Origin: BM003 sp963783695
GTDB taxonomy: Bacteria > Pseudomonadota > Gammaproteobacteria > Steroidobacterales > BM003
Assembly (NCBI GenBank): GCA_963783695.1
Contig: CAWAOM010000002.1
Coordinates: forward strand, 1 to 64,000
Direction of reading: 5' to 3'
Length of the DNA stretch: 64,000 nucleotides
Shown: positions 25,701-33,385 of the stretch, one piece after another
Layout: each line of letters opens with the position of its first letter
Numbering within the stretch: the stretch's first letter is position 1
Position numbers and translations under genes: made by a program
Notes under the pieces: model-generated
The model's database searches: none
What the model saw: the letters and a program-made list of their open reading frames with translations, nothing else
Told to the model about the DNA's origin: nothing

Positions 25701-28700
25701 ACACATCCCGCCCATTGGCGTGGAAATGCTCGACGAAGTTATTCTTGACGGCATCGTGGGCAAACGTCGTGCCGCTCGCGCTGTAGCCATGCATCATAAT
25801 CAGCGGCGGCTTGCCGCTGCCGGTCCTGGTGTAGCGGGCAAGCCGGACGTAGACCGGAACGGCCGAGGCCGGATCGGCAGCGTCGAGCTCGGAGCCATGC
25901 GGCCGCTCCTCTCCCAGGTAAAGCGTGTGGATTTCCGGGTGTTGCGCAATGCCGTCTACTTTGCCCGGCAGGCGCTGTGGCTGACGCACCTGCACCGGCT
26001 CGTCCGGTGCGCGGAAACTGAACCCATGTATGCCGACCAGCATCCGGGCGAAATACGCGAGAAACGATCCTAGCTCGGCCAGCGCGGTCACACCGTCATT
26101 CTGTTTCACGATCTCCAGCAACGGGATACGAATCCGCGCGAGAAACGGCAGATCCAGATCGAGACGGCTCCGCCACCATGGCACCATGCCCGGGAAGCGG
26201 GTCAGCCGCATCTGCATCAACTGGTTCCACGGGTTGGAGTGCAGTGCATAGGTAAATCGCTTTTCTCCGGCGACCCTGCGCGCATCGTCCCGAGTACCGC
26301 AGATGTGTTCCGGAACCGGGTCGCGAAGGGTCAGCTCATAGCGAAATTTCCGCACCTCTCCGGCGCGGGTGCAAAGCGCGATAAGGCTTTTGAACCAGTC
26401 CAGTATCGAGGTATCCGAAAATCCCGCGCCGGCCGAAAAAACCGCCTGCCAGATATCTCGCAAACCGTGGTTTAGCTTCCAGGCAAAAGAGCCACGAAGT
26501 ATTCGCCACACGAACCATGATTTCTGGCGCTCGAAAATCCGCAGCGTGCCGGCGCCAACCGGCGTGCTGAATTCGGCGCCTTCCTCGAGCTGCTCCTCCA
26601 GTTCACGTGCCGTTTTTGTTTCGCGGTTGATCTTGTCGTAGACGCTCGCTTTGAAGATTCGCAAACGGCTGCGAACGACCGGGTCGCCGCCCCCGTCCAG
26701 AACGTGGAGCGTTGCGTCGTTTGCCGACGGCCGGGTCAGGCTGACCAGGCTCTTGTCATGGAACCGCAACGTCAACTCCACTAGCCATTTTTGGCACAAC
26801 ATGCCGGAGCCGCCGAACAAGGTAACGCCACCGCTCATCCGCTCGGTGAGCCTTACCATCGTCTCTTCCGGGTCGAATGCCTGCTCGATTTCGTCCTTGC
26901 GGAAACGCGGCCGCACAAGCGGCGGTGGTGGTGGCGCATTGCCAAACAGTTCTTTCTTGATTTCCTGTTCGGGCGAAATATTGTCCGGCGCGGCGGGCGT
27001 CCACGAATTCGGACCGTGCTGATAGCCCCATTCCACAACCAGTGAAACCGCCGCCTGCAGCGACACGGCGGCGATGGTCAGCGCCGGGTTTATGCCGAGC
27101 GCAACAGGAATGATCGAGCCGTCCAGTACCGCGAGACCGGCGTGCGTGGTGGCGGAGTCATCCTGATCGAAGACCGCACCCATTCTATTGACGACCCCGT
27201 CGCTGGAAGTATCGGCCATCGAGCAGCCGCCCAGCGGATGCACCGTCACAACAGGCCCGCGCTCGACCTTCGTCAGCAACGCCACTTTCTCCGGCAACAA
27301 TTGCCACAACGGATTCTCGATGATCGCGCCCGGTTTGCCCTCCGCAAGTTTTCGCAAAGCACGCACCTGTTTGTCGAACAGCGGGTGATGCGCGACATCC
27401 GGCCAGCGCATTCTGGCCGTTCCGTCACTGTCGCTGGCGTCAATTGGCCCCGGTACTTCGATTTCACCATGCGCGCCGTCATCACCCATCACCGCATACA
27501 ACGCGGAGTTATCGATCCGGGCTTCTTTCAGTTCGTAAATATCGTCGGCGGGATAACCGGTCTCATGCGCCGTCCGGTCGCAATCACCGAGACGATGCAA
27601 CGCGTTCGCAGTGGCATAGATTTCGCCAAAAATCCGCCGCATTGACGCCGGCGATGCCATCTCCTCGATCAGCAGTCCGTTGAGATCCGGGTCCGGGTGT
27701 TCGCGAAGATCGAGGATTCCCGCGATGGTCGGACCGATCTCTCGCTTTTCCGGCGCAACGTCCTCCTTGCCCACCGCATTGACCTCGTTGCCGGTGTCAT
27801 AGTGGGTGATCATCGTGTCGCCGTTGGTCGAACATTTCTGCCCCAGCATGCGGGATACATGCAGGCCACCGGCGGCGGAGCGTTTCAGTATTTCCGTGGA
27901 GCCAAAGGTGCCGGCCGCGAGAATGACATTGGTGGCAGCGAGAACTATCGGGCCCGGCTGCTGCTTGCGTAATTTCGTATCGGTGTATATCGCGTAGACC
28001 AGCCAGCCGTCGTCCGCCGGATTCCTCTCTACCCTGAGGACCGTCGCACCGCTGTAGATCCGCGCTCCGCGGCGATGCGCATTGACCAGCAGGTTTACGT
28101 CGAGCGAGTCCTTCGCATTGTGATTACAACCGGTCGCGCAGTCGCCGCAGCGGATACATTGCGAAAGTTGTACATACGCTGCGTTCGCTTTGTCCGAGTT
28201 CGCGACCGTCACCGGTGCGAATGCGAAATCCGCCGCAGCACCGAGATCCCGCAGGGCGGTAATTTTTTTCAACTCGTCCCCGTTCAGGCTCTTGTCAATC
28301 TTGTTGGGGACGCTCGCACCGGCGCCATGAATACGCGCACCAAGCAACAGTTCGATGCGCTCGTAGAACTTCTCCATGGAGCTGGCAGTCGAGAGTTCGG
28401 CGGGCCAGCGGTGGTCGAAAACGTCGTCCAACGGGCGCTTCATGACTCCCGCATTGATAAGCGATCCGCCACCGAGCCCGTTCGCAACCAGGGCGGAAAC
28501 ATCCGGGCCGGCACGGAAATCGAAAAGCCCGGTCTTATTGCGGCCGAACCGTACATGCCCCGCCAGCTCGGTGGAGTTCGCCGGAAAAGAACCCGGCAGA
28601 TATTCCTCCCCACGTTCCAGAACACCAATATCGATTGGCTGACCGTTGCCCTTTACGCAACGCGTCAACGTATCGGCGGCAATGGCGCCGCCATAGCCCG

Positions 28701-28815
28701 AGCCGACTATCAATACATCGAAGTTCTGCGGATCCGCGGCCGTCCCGGCGACGAGCGTTGCAAAACTCCTGGAAATCCACGCGCTACCGGATCGATCGAA
28801 TTTCGCGTCGCCCAT
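22777..28815 (-). CDS. Giant fusion: GMC/cholesterol-oxidase-like + alpha/beta hydrolase + PhoD-like phosphatase
   Basis: This 2012-residue protein joins three enzyme domains. Residues about 30-600 form a GMC-type FAD oxidoreductase resembling cholesterol oxidase: VLIVGSGYGG (FAD binding), GLGGGSLIN, and HPLGGCSM (about 526), with a ferredoxin-like CIRCGDCATGC cluster near 220. After an unassigned region, an alpha/beta hydrolase occupies about 980-1340, with MMHGYSASG, a nucleophile elbow AHCMGA carrying Cys1095 where most relatives have Ser, and NAGHQDC. A beta-rich linker leads to a PhoD-like metallophosphatase (about 1620-2000) with VGDQIYAD, DDHEVTDNW and LSGDEHL. No signal peptide is visible. 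The start at 28815 follows GGGGAG; the frame is open to 28932. A role in sterol or lipid breakdown is inference. Confidence 0.85.
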   Translation of the reverse strand: MGDAKFDRSGSAWISRSFATLVAGTAADPQNFDVLIVGSGYGGAIAADTLTRCVKGNGQPIDIGVLERGEEYLPGSFPANSTELAGHVRFGRNKTGLFDFRAGPDVSALVANGLGGGSLINAGVMKRPLDDVFDHRWPAELSTASSMEKFYERIELLLGARIHGAGASVPNKIDKSLNGDELKKITALRDLGAAADFAFAPVTVANSDKANAAYVQLSQCIRCGDCATGCNHNAKDSLDVNLLVNAHRRGARIYSGATVLRVERNPADDGWLVYAIYTDTKLRKQQPGPIVLAATNVILAAGTFGSTEILKRSAAGGLHVSRMLGQKCSTNGDTMITHYDTGNEVNAVGKEDVAPEKREIGPTIAGILDLREHPDPDLNGLLIEEMASPASMRRIFGEIYATANALHRLGDCDRTAHETGYPADDIYELKEARIDNSALYAVMGDDGAHGEIEVPGPIDASDSDGTARMRWPDVAHHPLFDKQVRALRKLAEGKPGAIIENPLWQLLPEKVALLTKVERGPVVTVHPLGGCSMADTSSDGVVNRMGAVFDQDDSATTHAGLAVLDGSIIPVALGINPALTIAAVSLQAAVSLVVEWGYQHGPNSWTPAAPDNISPEQEIKKELFGNAPPPPPLVRPRFRKDEIEQAFDPEETMVRLTERMSGGVTLFGGSGMLCQKWLVELTLRFHDKSLVSLTRPSANDATLHVLDGGGDPVVRSRLRIFKASVYDKINRETKTARELEEQLEEGAEFSTPVGAGTLRIFERQKSWFVWRILRGSFAWKLNHGLRDIWQAVFSAGAGFSDTSILDWFKSLIALCTRAGEVRKFRYELTLRDPVPEHICGTRDDARRVAGEKRFTYALHSNPWNQLMQMRLTRFPGMVPWWRSRLDLDLPFLARIRIPLLEIVKQNDGVTALAELGSFLAYFARMLVGIHGFSFRAPDEPVQVRQPQRLPGKVDGIAQHPEIHTLYLGEERPHGSELDAADPASAVPVYVRLARYTRTGSGKPPLIMMHGYSASGTTFAHDAVKNNFVEHFHANGRDVWVADFRTSCGMPTAREPWSFEQVAYRDVPEVVKYVCERTDYVDPVSNAAKADVIAHCMGAAMFSMGLLHSDQIPEADFANKDAREALPQCLRRVVFTQVGPVLVMAPMNIFRGYVTQFFREMLPDRYEFDPGPNPGVDDRLLDRLLATVPYSKKEFRVENPILPWKRTPWTRTRHRMDILYGRVFNSENMDKKVLGHIDDFFGPLSIDTVTQTINFARYNVITNVDGRNTFVARKALDEKWNVPLLFVNADANGLVDRRSAHRMKRVFGDAGCSLETKTISNAGHQDCLIGKRPRKQALDEIADFLDRADTAIAPGTSPSETMVAYTPWIGPLRTTEPGNPAIRTFRVGSHPTHRYTEGVLLFRVQQDGATVTRPDGEVFGTTQADLDYLQDHAFFLTSDDLRYDYWGKFELPPDQDGNAWLALLLYADSEALNQTTSGYYRHGMVPLPDGTMVGYLGRIDNRTTDWSFPDLSLYTARYSVKAPRGVDFDALVRDGVLVEQEDFDRMKAAALKALGNRAAPIEGANLYSDAPGRSSARELDLTVPLPPELGDGGSSEDNGTGIVVALAGHEAALDRLTDETFDLSNGVMPDVDNAPADECEFLLSSCQYPAGFLDGALAYQSYRETIQRLQQEAGQGDPVPIKPRFGLFVGDQIYADASAGLFDPSVRRGRFELPYQMWLRFPYVRSVLRRIPTYMLPDDHEVTDNWEPLPNDAKNTALKEAGIEGYEKYQRGIAVAPHFHFEKDGCEFWMLNTRSQREQRAAVNAAAAKIIDEPALAELATRLGSRGPDAPPLFVVTPSMLLPRHRRAAQWDAVESCLHSDGWDGYPSSLFRMLKHAVDTEVRNVVFLSGDEHLPCYARIAVTDTVNNRASVLYSIHTAAAYAPFPFANGFKAQQLDHETLFFNFGANSVEYQSDKVAAEPITANYQYRCMIETTYPPPGDAMTKIRVRKSNAHWSLRAEFGAHAAIIDNLSA

Positions 28816-28876
28816 CTCTGTCTCCCCGTTCTGACCAGGACACGATTGCATTAGCCACCGGGCGCGGCTCTGCCGT

Positions 28877-29374
28877 CTAGCGCAATCGCATCTCGGTGGT
28901 GGCGGCGCCCGATTCGGTTTGCGCCGGCGCATGCTCGGTGAAACAGGTCATGTCCGGCTGTCTTGCCAGCAGAATCCCCACCAGAAGAACCAATGCTGCA
29001 ATTACGATCAGGTCCATCTTGCGACCCTTTTGATGCGACATCGCGTGCAGCGAAGACAGGTCCGTATCCCACTCCACCCGCGTGGTGATCTCGATGTACC
29101 ACGACAGGATCAGCGTTACCGGGAACCCGAGTGCCAGCGCGATCAGGACTCCCTTCATCACCCAGTCCGGAAAACCGAATGCGCCACACAGCACGTCGGC
29201 GACCTGTACTGCCAGCCATGCCATCACGATGTAGGTGGCGCCGGCATTCAGGACATTTCTCCGCTTCAACTCAGTATAGAAGTCTGCTGTCTTTTTGCTG
29301 CAAGCGGCGCCCCGGCTGACCGGTTTGTTGCGCCTGGCGTCTTCGGCAACGTATCCACTCGTTTCAGCGTCCAT
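28877..29374 (-). CDS. Stand-alone membrane module of TPR/TolB-type proteins
   Basis: This 165-residue protein contains the module seen at the N-termini of the two TPR proteins at 7.5-11.9 kb (YTELKRRNVLNAGATYIVMAWL, then helices and ILSWYIEITTRVEW). It is followed by one more membrane helix (MDLIVIAALVLLVGILLA) and a short tail, with no TolB-like or TPR part. The ATG at 29374 comes after GGGACGAG and gives a 34-residue polar leader before the module. It is 61 bases upstream of the giant fusion gene on the same strand, so it may be the first gene of that operon. Function unknown; perhaps a partner or regulator of full-length relatives. Confidence 0.65.
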   Translation of the reverse strand: MDAETSGYVAEDARRNKPVSRGAACSKKTADFYTELKRRNVLNAGATYIVMAWLAVQVADVLCGAFGFPDWVMKGVLIALALGFPVTLILSWYIEITTRVEWDTDLSSLHAMSHQKGRKMDLIVIAALVLLVGILLARQPDMTCFTEHAPAQTESGAATTEMRLR

Positions 29375-29555
29375 GTTCTCGTCCCGTTCGGTGGTGATCT
29401 GCAAAACCGATTGTGACTGCGGCAGTCGTCGGTCCCGATTTCGTCGCACACACTGCGGTCTGATGACGATTACAGCCTGCGCCGGTTGCCGTCGCCAGAC
29501 CATTGCCCATCCGTCTGAATCGACGCCCCGTCGGTGTAAGCCGAATTACCCGAAT

Positions 29556-29580
29556 GGGTATAGTTCCTGACCTTTCGGTC
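29556..29580 (+). repeat. Dispersed motif copy, forward (divergent)
   Basis: Core TATAGTTCCTGACCTTTCGG, in the gap before the hybrid kinase. It is the last copy I see in the window. Confidence 0.35.
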
Positions 29581-29641
29581 TATTGGTTTTGGCGGTCGAA
29601 TCCCTTATCGTCATTTTCAGACACGTGGTTTTGGATAGCGC

Positions 29642-31339
29642 ATGAACGCCACGCCGATCACCGACAACAACAAGAGCCTGGAGGACGAGCTCCTCGATTT
29701 GCTGGCGAGCCAGGCACGCAAAGTGATGGTCCCGGCGTTTGTCGTTTCGGCGACGATCGCGAGTTTTGCAGCCCCTTTCGTACCCAAACCCCACTGGATT
29801 GCCTGGCTGGTCGCGGTTTTCGCGATCCTGCTGGCGCGCCGGATAGTCATTCCGCTACTTGCCACGACCACGACCATCAAACGCCGCGACCGTCTGAACA
29901 TCATCGTTCTCCTGAGCTTCCTGCACGGTTCGATACAGGGCTACTCGCTGACGTTTTTCCCGCAAATGGGGATACTCCAACAGTCCATGCAATCGATGCT
30001 TATGGCCGGCCTGTGCATGGCAGCGGTGGTCACCAGCGGTGGCTACCTGCCGTTTTTCCTGGCTTTCGTGCTGCCGATCATGCTCCCGCTGAGCATTTTG
30101 TGGATAACGAGCCTCGGCGGATCCGGCCTGACCCAGCTCGATATCGGTGTGGCACTTTCGATCTTTCTTTTTTTTGCGGTGCTGGTATCGGTCGCGAGGG
30201 ACACCTACCAACAATTCCGCAAGTCGCACGAAGACCGGCGCAAACTCAGAGAGGCGATGGACTCCAAAACACGTTTTCTTGCAACCGCCAGCCACGATTT
30301 GCGCCAGCCGATGCAGGCACTGTCGGCATCGATAGAGTCACTCGACCACCACGCGCTCGATGACTCGGCACGATCGATCGTCACCGATCTGCACACCGCA
30401 AAAGAGGATTTGTCAGACCTGCTGCGCGCGCTGCTCGACATCTCCCGACTCGATGCCGGCGTCGAGGATCTGGAGCAAACGGATTTCAGCCTGTATCGCC
30501 TGCTGTTTGCCGTCGCCGACGAGCAGACGCCCGGAGCCCGCGACAAAGGCCTCGAATTGAAGTTGGATTGTCCTGAAAACGCCGCTGCGCACACGAACCC
30601 GACTCAGCTGAAGCGAATCGTGTCCAATCTTGTCGAAAACGCGGTTCGTTATACAGAAGCGGGTAGTGTGCAAATCCGCTGCAGCATCAAGGGCGACCGC
30701 AACTGCGTGGAGATCGCGGACACCGGCATCGGCATCGCCAGGCAGGATCTCGAATCGATCTTCGAGGATTTTCATCAACTCGGTGGTCCGGCGCGAAGCC
30801 ACAAACGCACGGGCCTCGGCCTGGGCCTTTCGATTGTGCGCCGTCTCGTCGAGCAGCTCGACCTGGAACTGGACATCGAGTCCGAACCCGGACGCGGTTC
30901 GGTGTTTTCCGTGTTGCTACCGAAAGCATCGAAAACCAAGCGTGCAAAAGCGGAAAACAGCAGAATACCGTTCGAGTTTCCAGGTCTGCGGGTGGTCGTC
31001 GTGGACGATGAGGCAGATGTCGCAACCGCGCTGCAAAAAATGCTTCAAAGTATCGGCTGCAGCGTGCGTACTGCAGACGGAACCGAAATGGTTCTGGGAC
31101 TGGTGCAACAGCAGGTGCCGGATGTGCTGCTGGTCGACCGGCGCCTGAAAGACGGCGACGACGGTTTGCTGCTGATCGACAAGGTGCGGCAGATTTTTCC
31201 CGCGCTGCCCGCGGTATTGATAAGCGGCGACACTGCCCCGGACCGGATTCTCGAAGCAAAGAAAGCAGGCATACCGGCGCTGGTAAAACCCGCTGGTCTC
31301 GAGGAAATCAAACGCTCCATCGCGCAGGCCTGCAGTTGA
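29642..31339 (+). CDS. Hybrid sensor histidine kinase/response regulator
   Basis: This 565-residue inner-membrane kinase has about six membrane helices (residues 30-185), a HisKA domain with the phosphoacceptor in FLATASHDLRQPMQAL (His218), and an HATPase domain. The HATPase shows the N box NLVENAVRYTE, G1 DTGIGIA and G2 RTGLGLGLSIV. A C-terminal receiver carries the phosphorylatable Asp499 in VLLVDRRLKDG. The layout matches kinases that sense through the membrane domain rather than a large periplasmic domain. It is convergent with a LuxR-type regulator 31 bases away, a likely partner. The ribosome binding site before the ATG at 29642 is weak. The signal is unknown. Confidence 0.9.
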   Translation: MNATPITDNNKSLEDELLDLLASQARKVMVPAFVVSATIASFAAPFVPKPHWIAWLVAVFAILLARRIVIPLLATTTTIKRRDRLNIIVLLSFLHGSIQGYSLTFFPQMGILQQSMQSMLMAGLCMAAVVTSGGYLPFFLAFVLPIMLPLSILWITSLGGSGLTQLDIGVALSIFLFFAVLVSVARDTYQQFRKSHEDRRKLREAMDSKTRFLATASHDLRQPMQALSASIESLDHHALDDSARSIVTDLHTAKEDLSDLLRALLDISRLDAGVEDLEQTDFSLYRLLFAVADEQTPGARDKGLELKLDCPENAAAHTNPTQLKRIVSNLVENAVRYTEAGSVQIRCSIKGDRNCVEIADTGIGIARQDLESIFEDFHQLGGPARSHKRTGLGLGLSIVRRLVEQLDLELDIESEPGRGSVFSVLLPKASKTKRAKAENSRIPFEFPGLRVVVVDDEADVATALQKMLQSIGCSVRTADGTEMVLGLVQQQVPDVLLVDRRLKDGDDGLLLIDKVRQIFPALPAVLISGDTAPDRILEAKKAGIPALVKPAGLEEIKRSIAQACS

Positions 31340-31370
31340 AAGCCGGCCTGGCCGGTCGCGGCGCTGCCGG

Positions 31371-32075
31371 TCAGCGTTTGCCCGGATCGTAATCGAGAAA
31401 CATCTGCATCCGGACCGCCTCGATCACGGCTTCCACCCGGTTGTGTACGCCAAGGACACGATAGGCTTCGGACAGATGCGCCTTGACGGTCTGTTCGCTC
31501 AGATGGACCTTGTGAGCGATTTGCTTGTTGCCAAGTCCCTGCGTCGCGAAATGCAGTACTTTCATTTGCTGCGGTGTCAACGTCTGCAGGACCTCCTCGC
31601 GTTGCCGTTCGTCGGGCGGCGCCAGTCGGGCCGGGTAAGGGTTGGCGCCATCGAGCGCCTCGCTCGGAAGATATACACCCCCGGTCTGCAGCACACACTC
31701 GACCGCCGATACCGTCTTCTCCTCCCTGAAAGACTTGGGTATGAACCCGGCGGCGCCTTCCTGGATGGTCGAAAGAATGATGCGGCGCTCGCTTTCGCCG
31801 GACCGGATTGCGACCGGGCTTTTCGGGAACGCCGCTTTTATCGCTCGCAAAGCTTCGATGCCGGTCAGTTGCGTGCCATCGTCAGCGCTTGAACTCAGAT
31901 GATAGTCGAGCAGCACCAGGTCGAAATCCGGCCCGGGCGGCAACGCGAGCGCCTCCTCGCAGGAATAGGCGTAATGCATATCGAGCGTCTGACCGAGCGT
32001 ATCGGCACGCTTCTGCAGCCATGCAGTGGCGCCTTCCATGGTCGCCGCCTCGTCGTCGATCATCAGTAGTCGCAC
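31371..32075 (-). CDS. LuxR/NarL-family response regulator
   Basis: This 234-residue cytosolic transcription regulator has a receiver domain (MIDDEAATMEG at the start, phosphoacceptor Asp57 in LVLLDYHLSSS, and a late switch Lys in GFIPKSF). A linker leads to a LuxR-type helix-turn-helix (LTPQQMKVLHFATQGLGNKQ, then VHLSEQTVKAHLSEAYRVLG). The start is the GTG at 32075, six bases after TTGGAG; the frame is open to 32300, but that stretch precedes the receiver and is not conserved-looking. It ends tail-to-tail with the hybrid kinase, which suggests they form a two-component system although transcribed separately. Confidence 0.9.
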   Translation of the reverse strand: MRLLMIDDEAATMEGATAWLQKRADTLGQTLDMHYAYSCEEALALPPGPDFDLVLLDYHLSSSADDGTQLTGIEALRAIKAAFPKSPVAIRSGESERRIILSTIQEGAAGFIPKSFREEKTVSAVECVLQTGGVYLPSEALDGANPYPARLAPPDERQREEVLQTLTPQQMKVLHFATQGLGNKQIAHKVHLSEQTVKAHLSEAYRVLGVHNRVEAVIEAVRMQMFLDYDPGKR

Positions 32076-32360
32076 AGCAAACTCCAACGGGATCGCCTCT
32101 CGCGATTCTAGTGGAAATTGCCAAACGGAATCGGCTACCCGGTGTTTCAGATCGTCCCGGCCTCCCGGTAACCGACGGCCGCCGGCTAGACAACGTCGCT
32201 CAGTAGCGATCAAACTTGGCGGCTTGAGGATCAGCCTGGGCCGGCGGGCAGTCGCTGTATCGACCGGACTGCCCAAAACCGTCACAATTCGCGTCGCCAT
32301 GAATTTCAGCCACTCTCAGCCCGACCCGAATGCCACGCAGGCAACCCGGCCGCCGCGGTC

Positions 32361-32990
32361 ATGAACAGCTTCGCCACACCTGGCAAGCTGATTGTCGTGT
32401 CGGCGCCATCCGGTGCCGGCAAAACCTCGCTGGTGCATGCTTTGCTCGAGGCCGAGCCCGAGATGCATCTGTCCGTGTCGCACACGACCCGTCCGCAGCG
32501 ACCCGGTGAAATCGATGGCAGGGACTATTTTTTCGTCACCGTTGCCGAGTTCGAAGCCCTGGTCGCGCAAGGCGAGTTTCTCGAGCATGCCCGGGTTTTT
32601 GACAACTACTACGGCACCGGCCGGACCCAGGTAGAACAGCGCCTGGAGGCGGGCGCCAGCGTCGTGCTGGAGATCGACTGGCAGGGTGCGCAACAGGTGC
32701 GTGCTGCAATGCCCGGCTGCATCAGCGTGTTCGTATTGCCGCCGAGCCGGCCCGAACTGGAGCGGCGCCTGCGCGGGCGCGGCACCGACAGCGAGGACGT
32801 CATTGCCCGGAGACTGGCCGATTCGGTCGACGACATGCGCCAGTGCGACGGGTTCGACTATGCTGTCGTCAACGCCGATTTCGCTACCGCCGTGACCGAC
32901 CTCAGACGCATCGTGAATGGGGAAGCCGATGAACTGCGGGCCGGACGGAATGAAATCCGGGGGCTGCTGCGGGACCTCGTCGGCGCTTGA
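32361..32990 (+). CDS. gmk: Guanylate kinase
   Basis: This 209-residue cytosolic enzyme phosphorylates GMP or dGMP to the diphosphate with ATP, an essential step in purine nucleotide supply. The P-loop SAPSGAGKTS (Lys21) and the GMP-binding HTTRPQRPGEIDGRDYFF are intact, and the length is normal. It heads the gmk-rpoZ-spoT series, a conserved gammaproteobacterial arrangement tying GTP supply to (p)ppGpp turnover. Confidence 0.97.
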   Translation: MNSFATPGKLIVVSAPSGAGKTSLVHALLEAEPEMHLSVSHTTRPQRPGEIDGRDYFFVTVAEFEALVAQGEFLEHARVFDNYYGTGRTQVEQRLEAGASVVLEIDWQGAQQVRAAMPGCISVFVLPPSRPELERRLRGRGTDSEDVIARRLADSVDDMRQCDGFDYAVVNADFATAVTDLRRIVNGEADELRAGRNEIRGLLRDLVGA

Positions 32991-33073
32991 TCCGGCGGCA
33001 AATGCTGGCGCCCGGCGTCCCAGTTGCTTTAAACTGGTGGTTTGCTGCCGCGCAGCATCCAAAGAGGTTTGTC

Positions 33074-33364
33074 ATGGCAAGGATTACAGTCGAAGACTGT
33101 CTTGATAAAGTCGATAATTGTTTCGACCTGGTATTGATCGCCGCCAAACGCGCCCGCAGGCTCGCCAACGGTGCAGAGGCCCACGTTGAATGGGAGAACG
33201 ACAAGCCCACGGTGGTAGCGCTGCGCGAGATCGCCGAAGGCTTAATCAGCCGCGATATTCTGCTGGAAGAAGATCAGTCCATGGAGGAGCTGCTGGAACA
33301 GGAAGCCAGCGCCGCTTTCGAGAATCTGGAAGCCGGTCGTCCGCCGCTCGGAGAGCAGGTCTAG
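33074..33364 (+). CDS. rpoZ: RNA polymerase omega subunit
   Basis: This 96-residue omega subunit helps assemble RNA polymerase by chaperoning beta-prime and contributes to the ppGpp binding site. The conserved start MARITVEDCLDKVDNCFDLV and RAR(R)L followed by KPTVVALREIA are typical, and the C-terminal tail is acidic. The start at 33074 has AAAGAGG upstream; the frame is open 87 bases further but lacks conservation there. It lies between gmk and spoT. Confidence 0.97.
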   Translation: MARITVEDCLDKVDNCFDLVLIAAKRARRLANGAEAHVEWENDKPTVVALREIAEGLISRDILLEEDQSMEELLEQEASAAFENLEAGRPPLGEQV

Positions 33365-33385
33365 CGCAAGCCTGCCGCCCCCGCG

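Noticed and set aside
24523..26073. A 516-codon open frame on the plus strand
   Set aside because: It lies wholly antisense to the fusion gene, whose frame has clear catalytic motifs throughout; the antisense product is rich in Arg and Gly and has no family resemblance. It is a by-product of high GC content.
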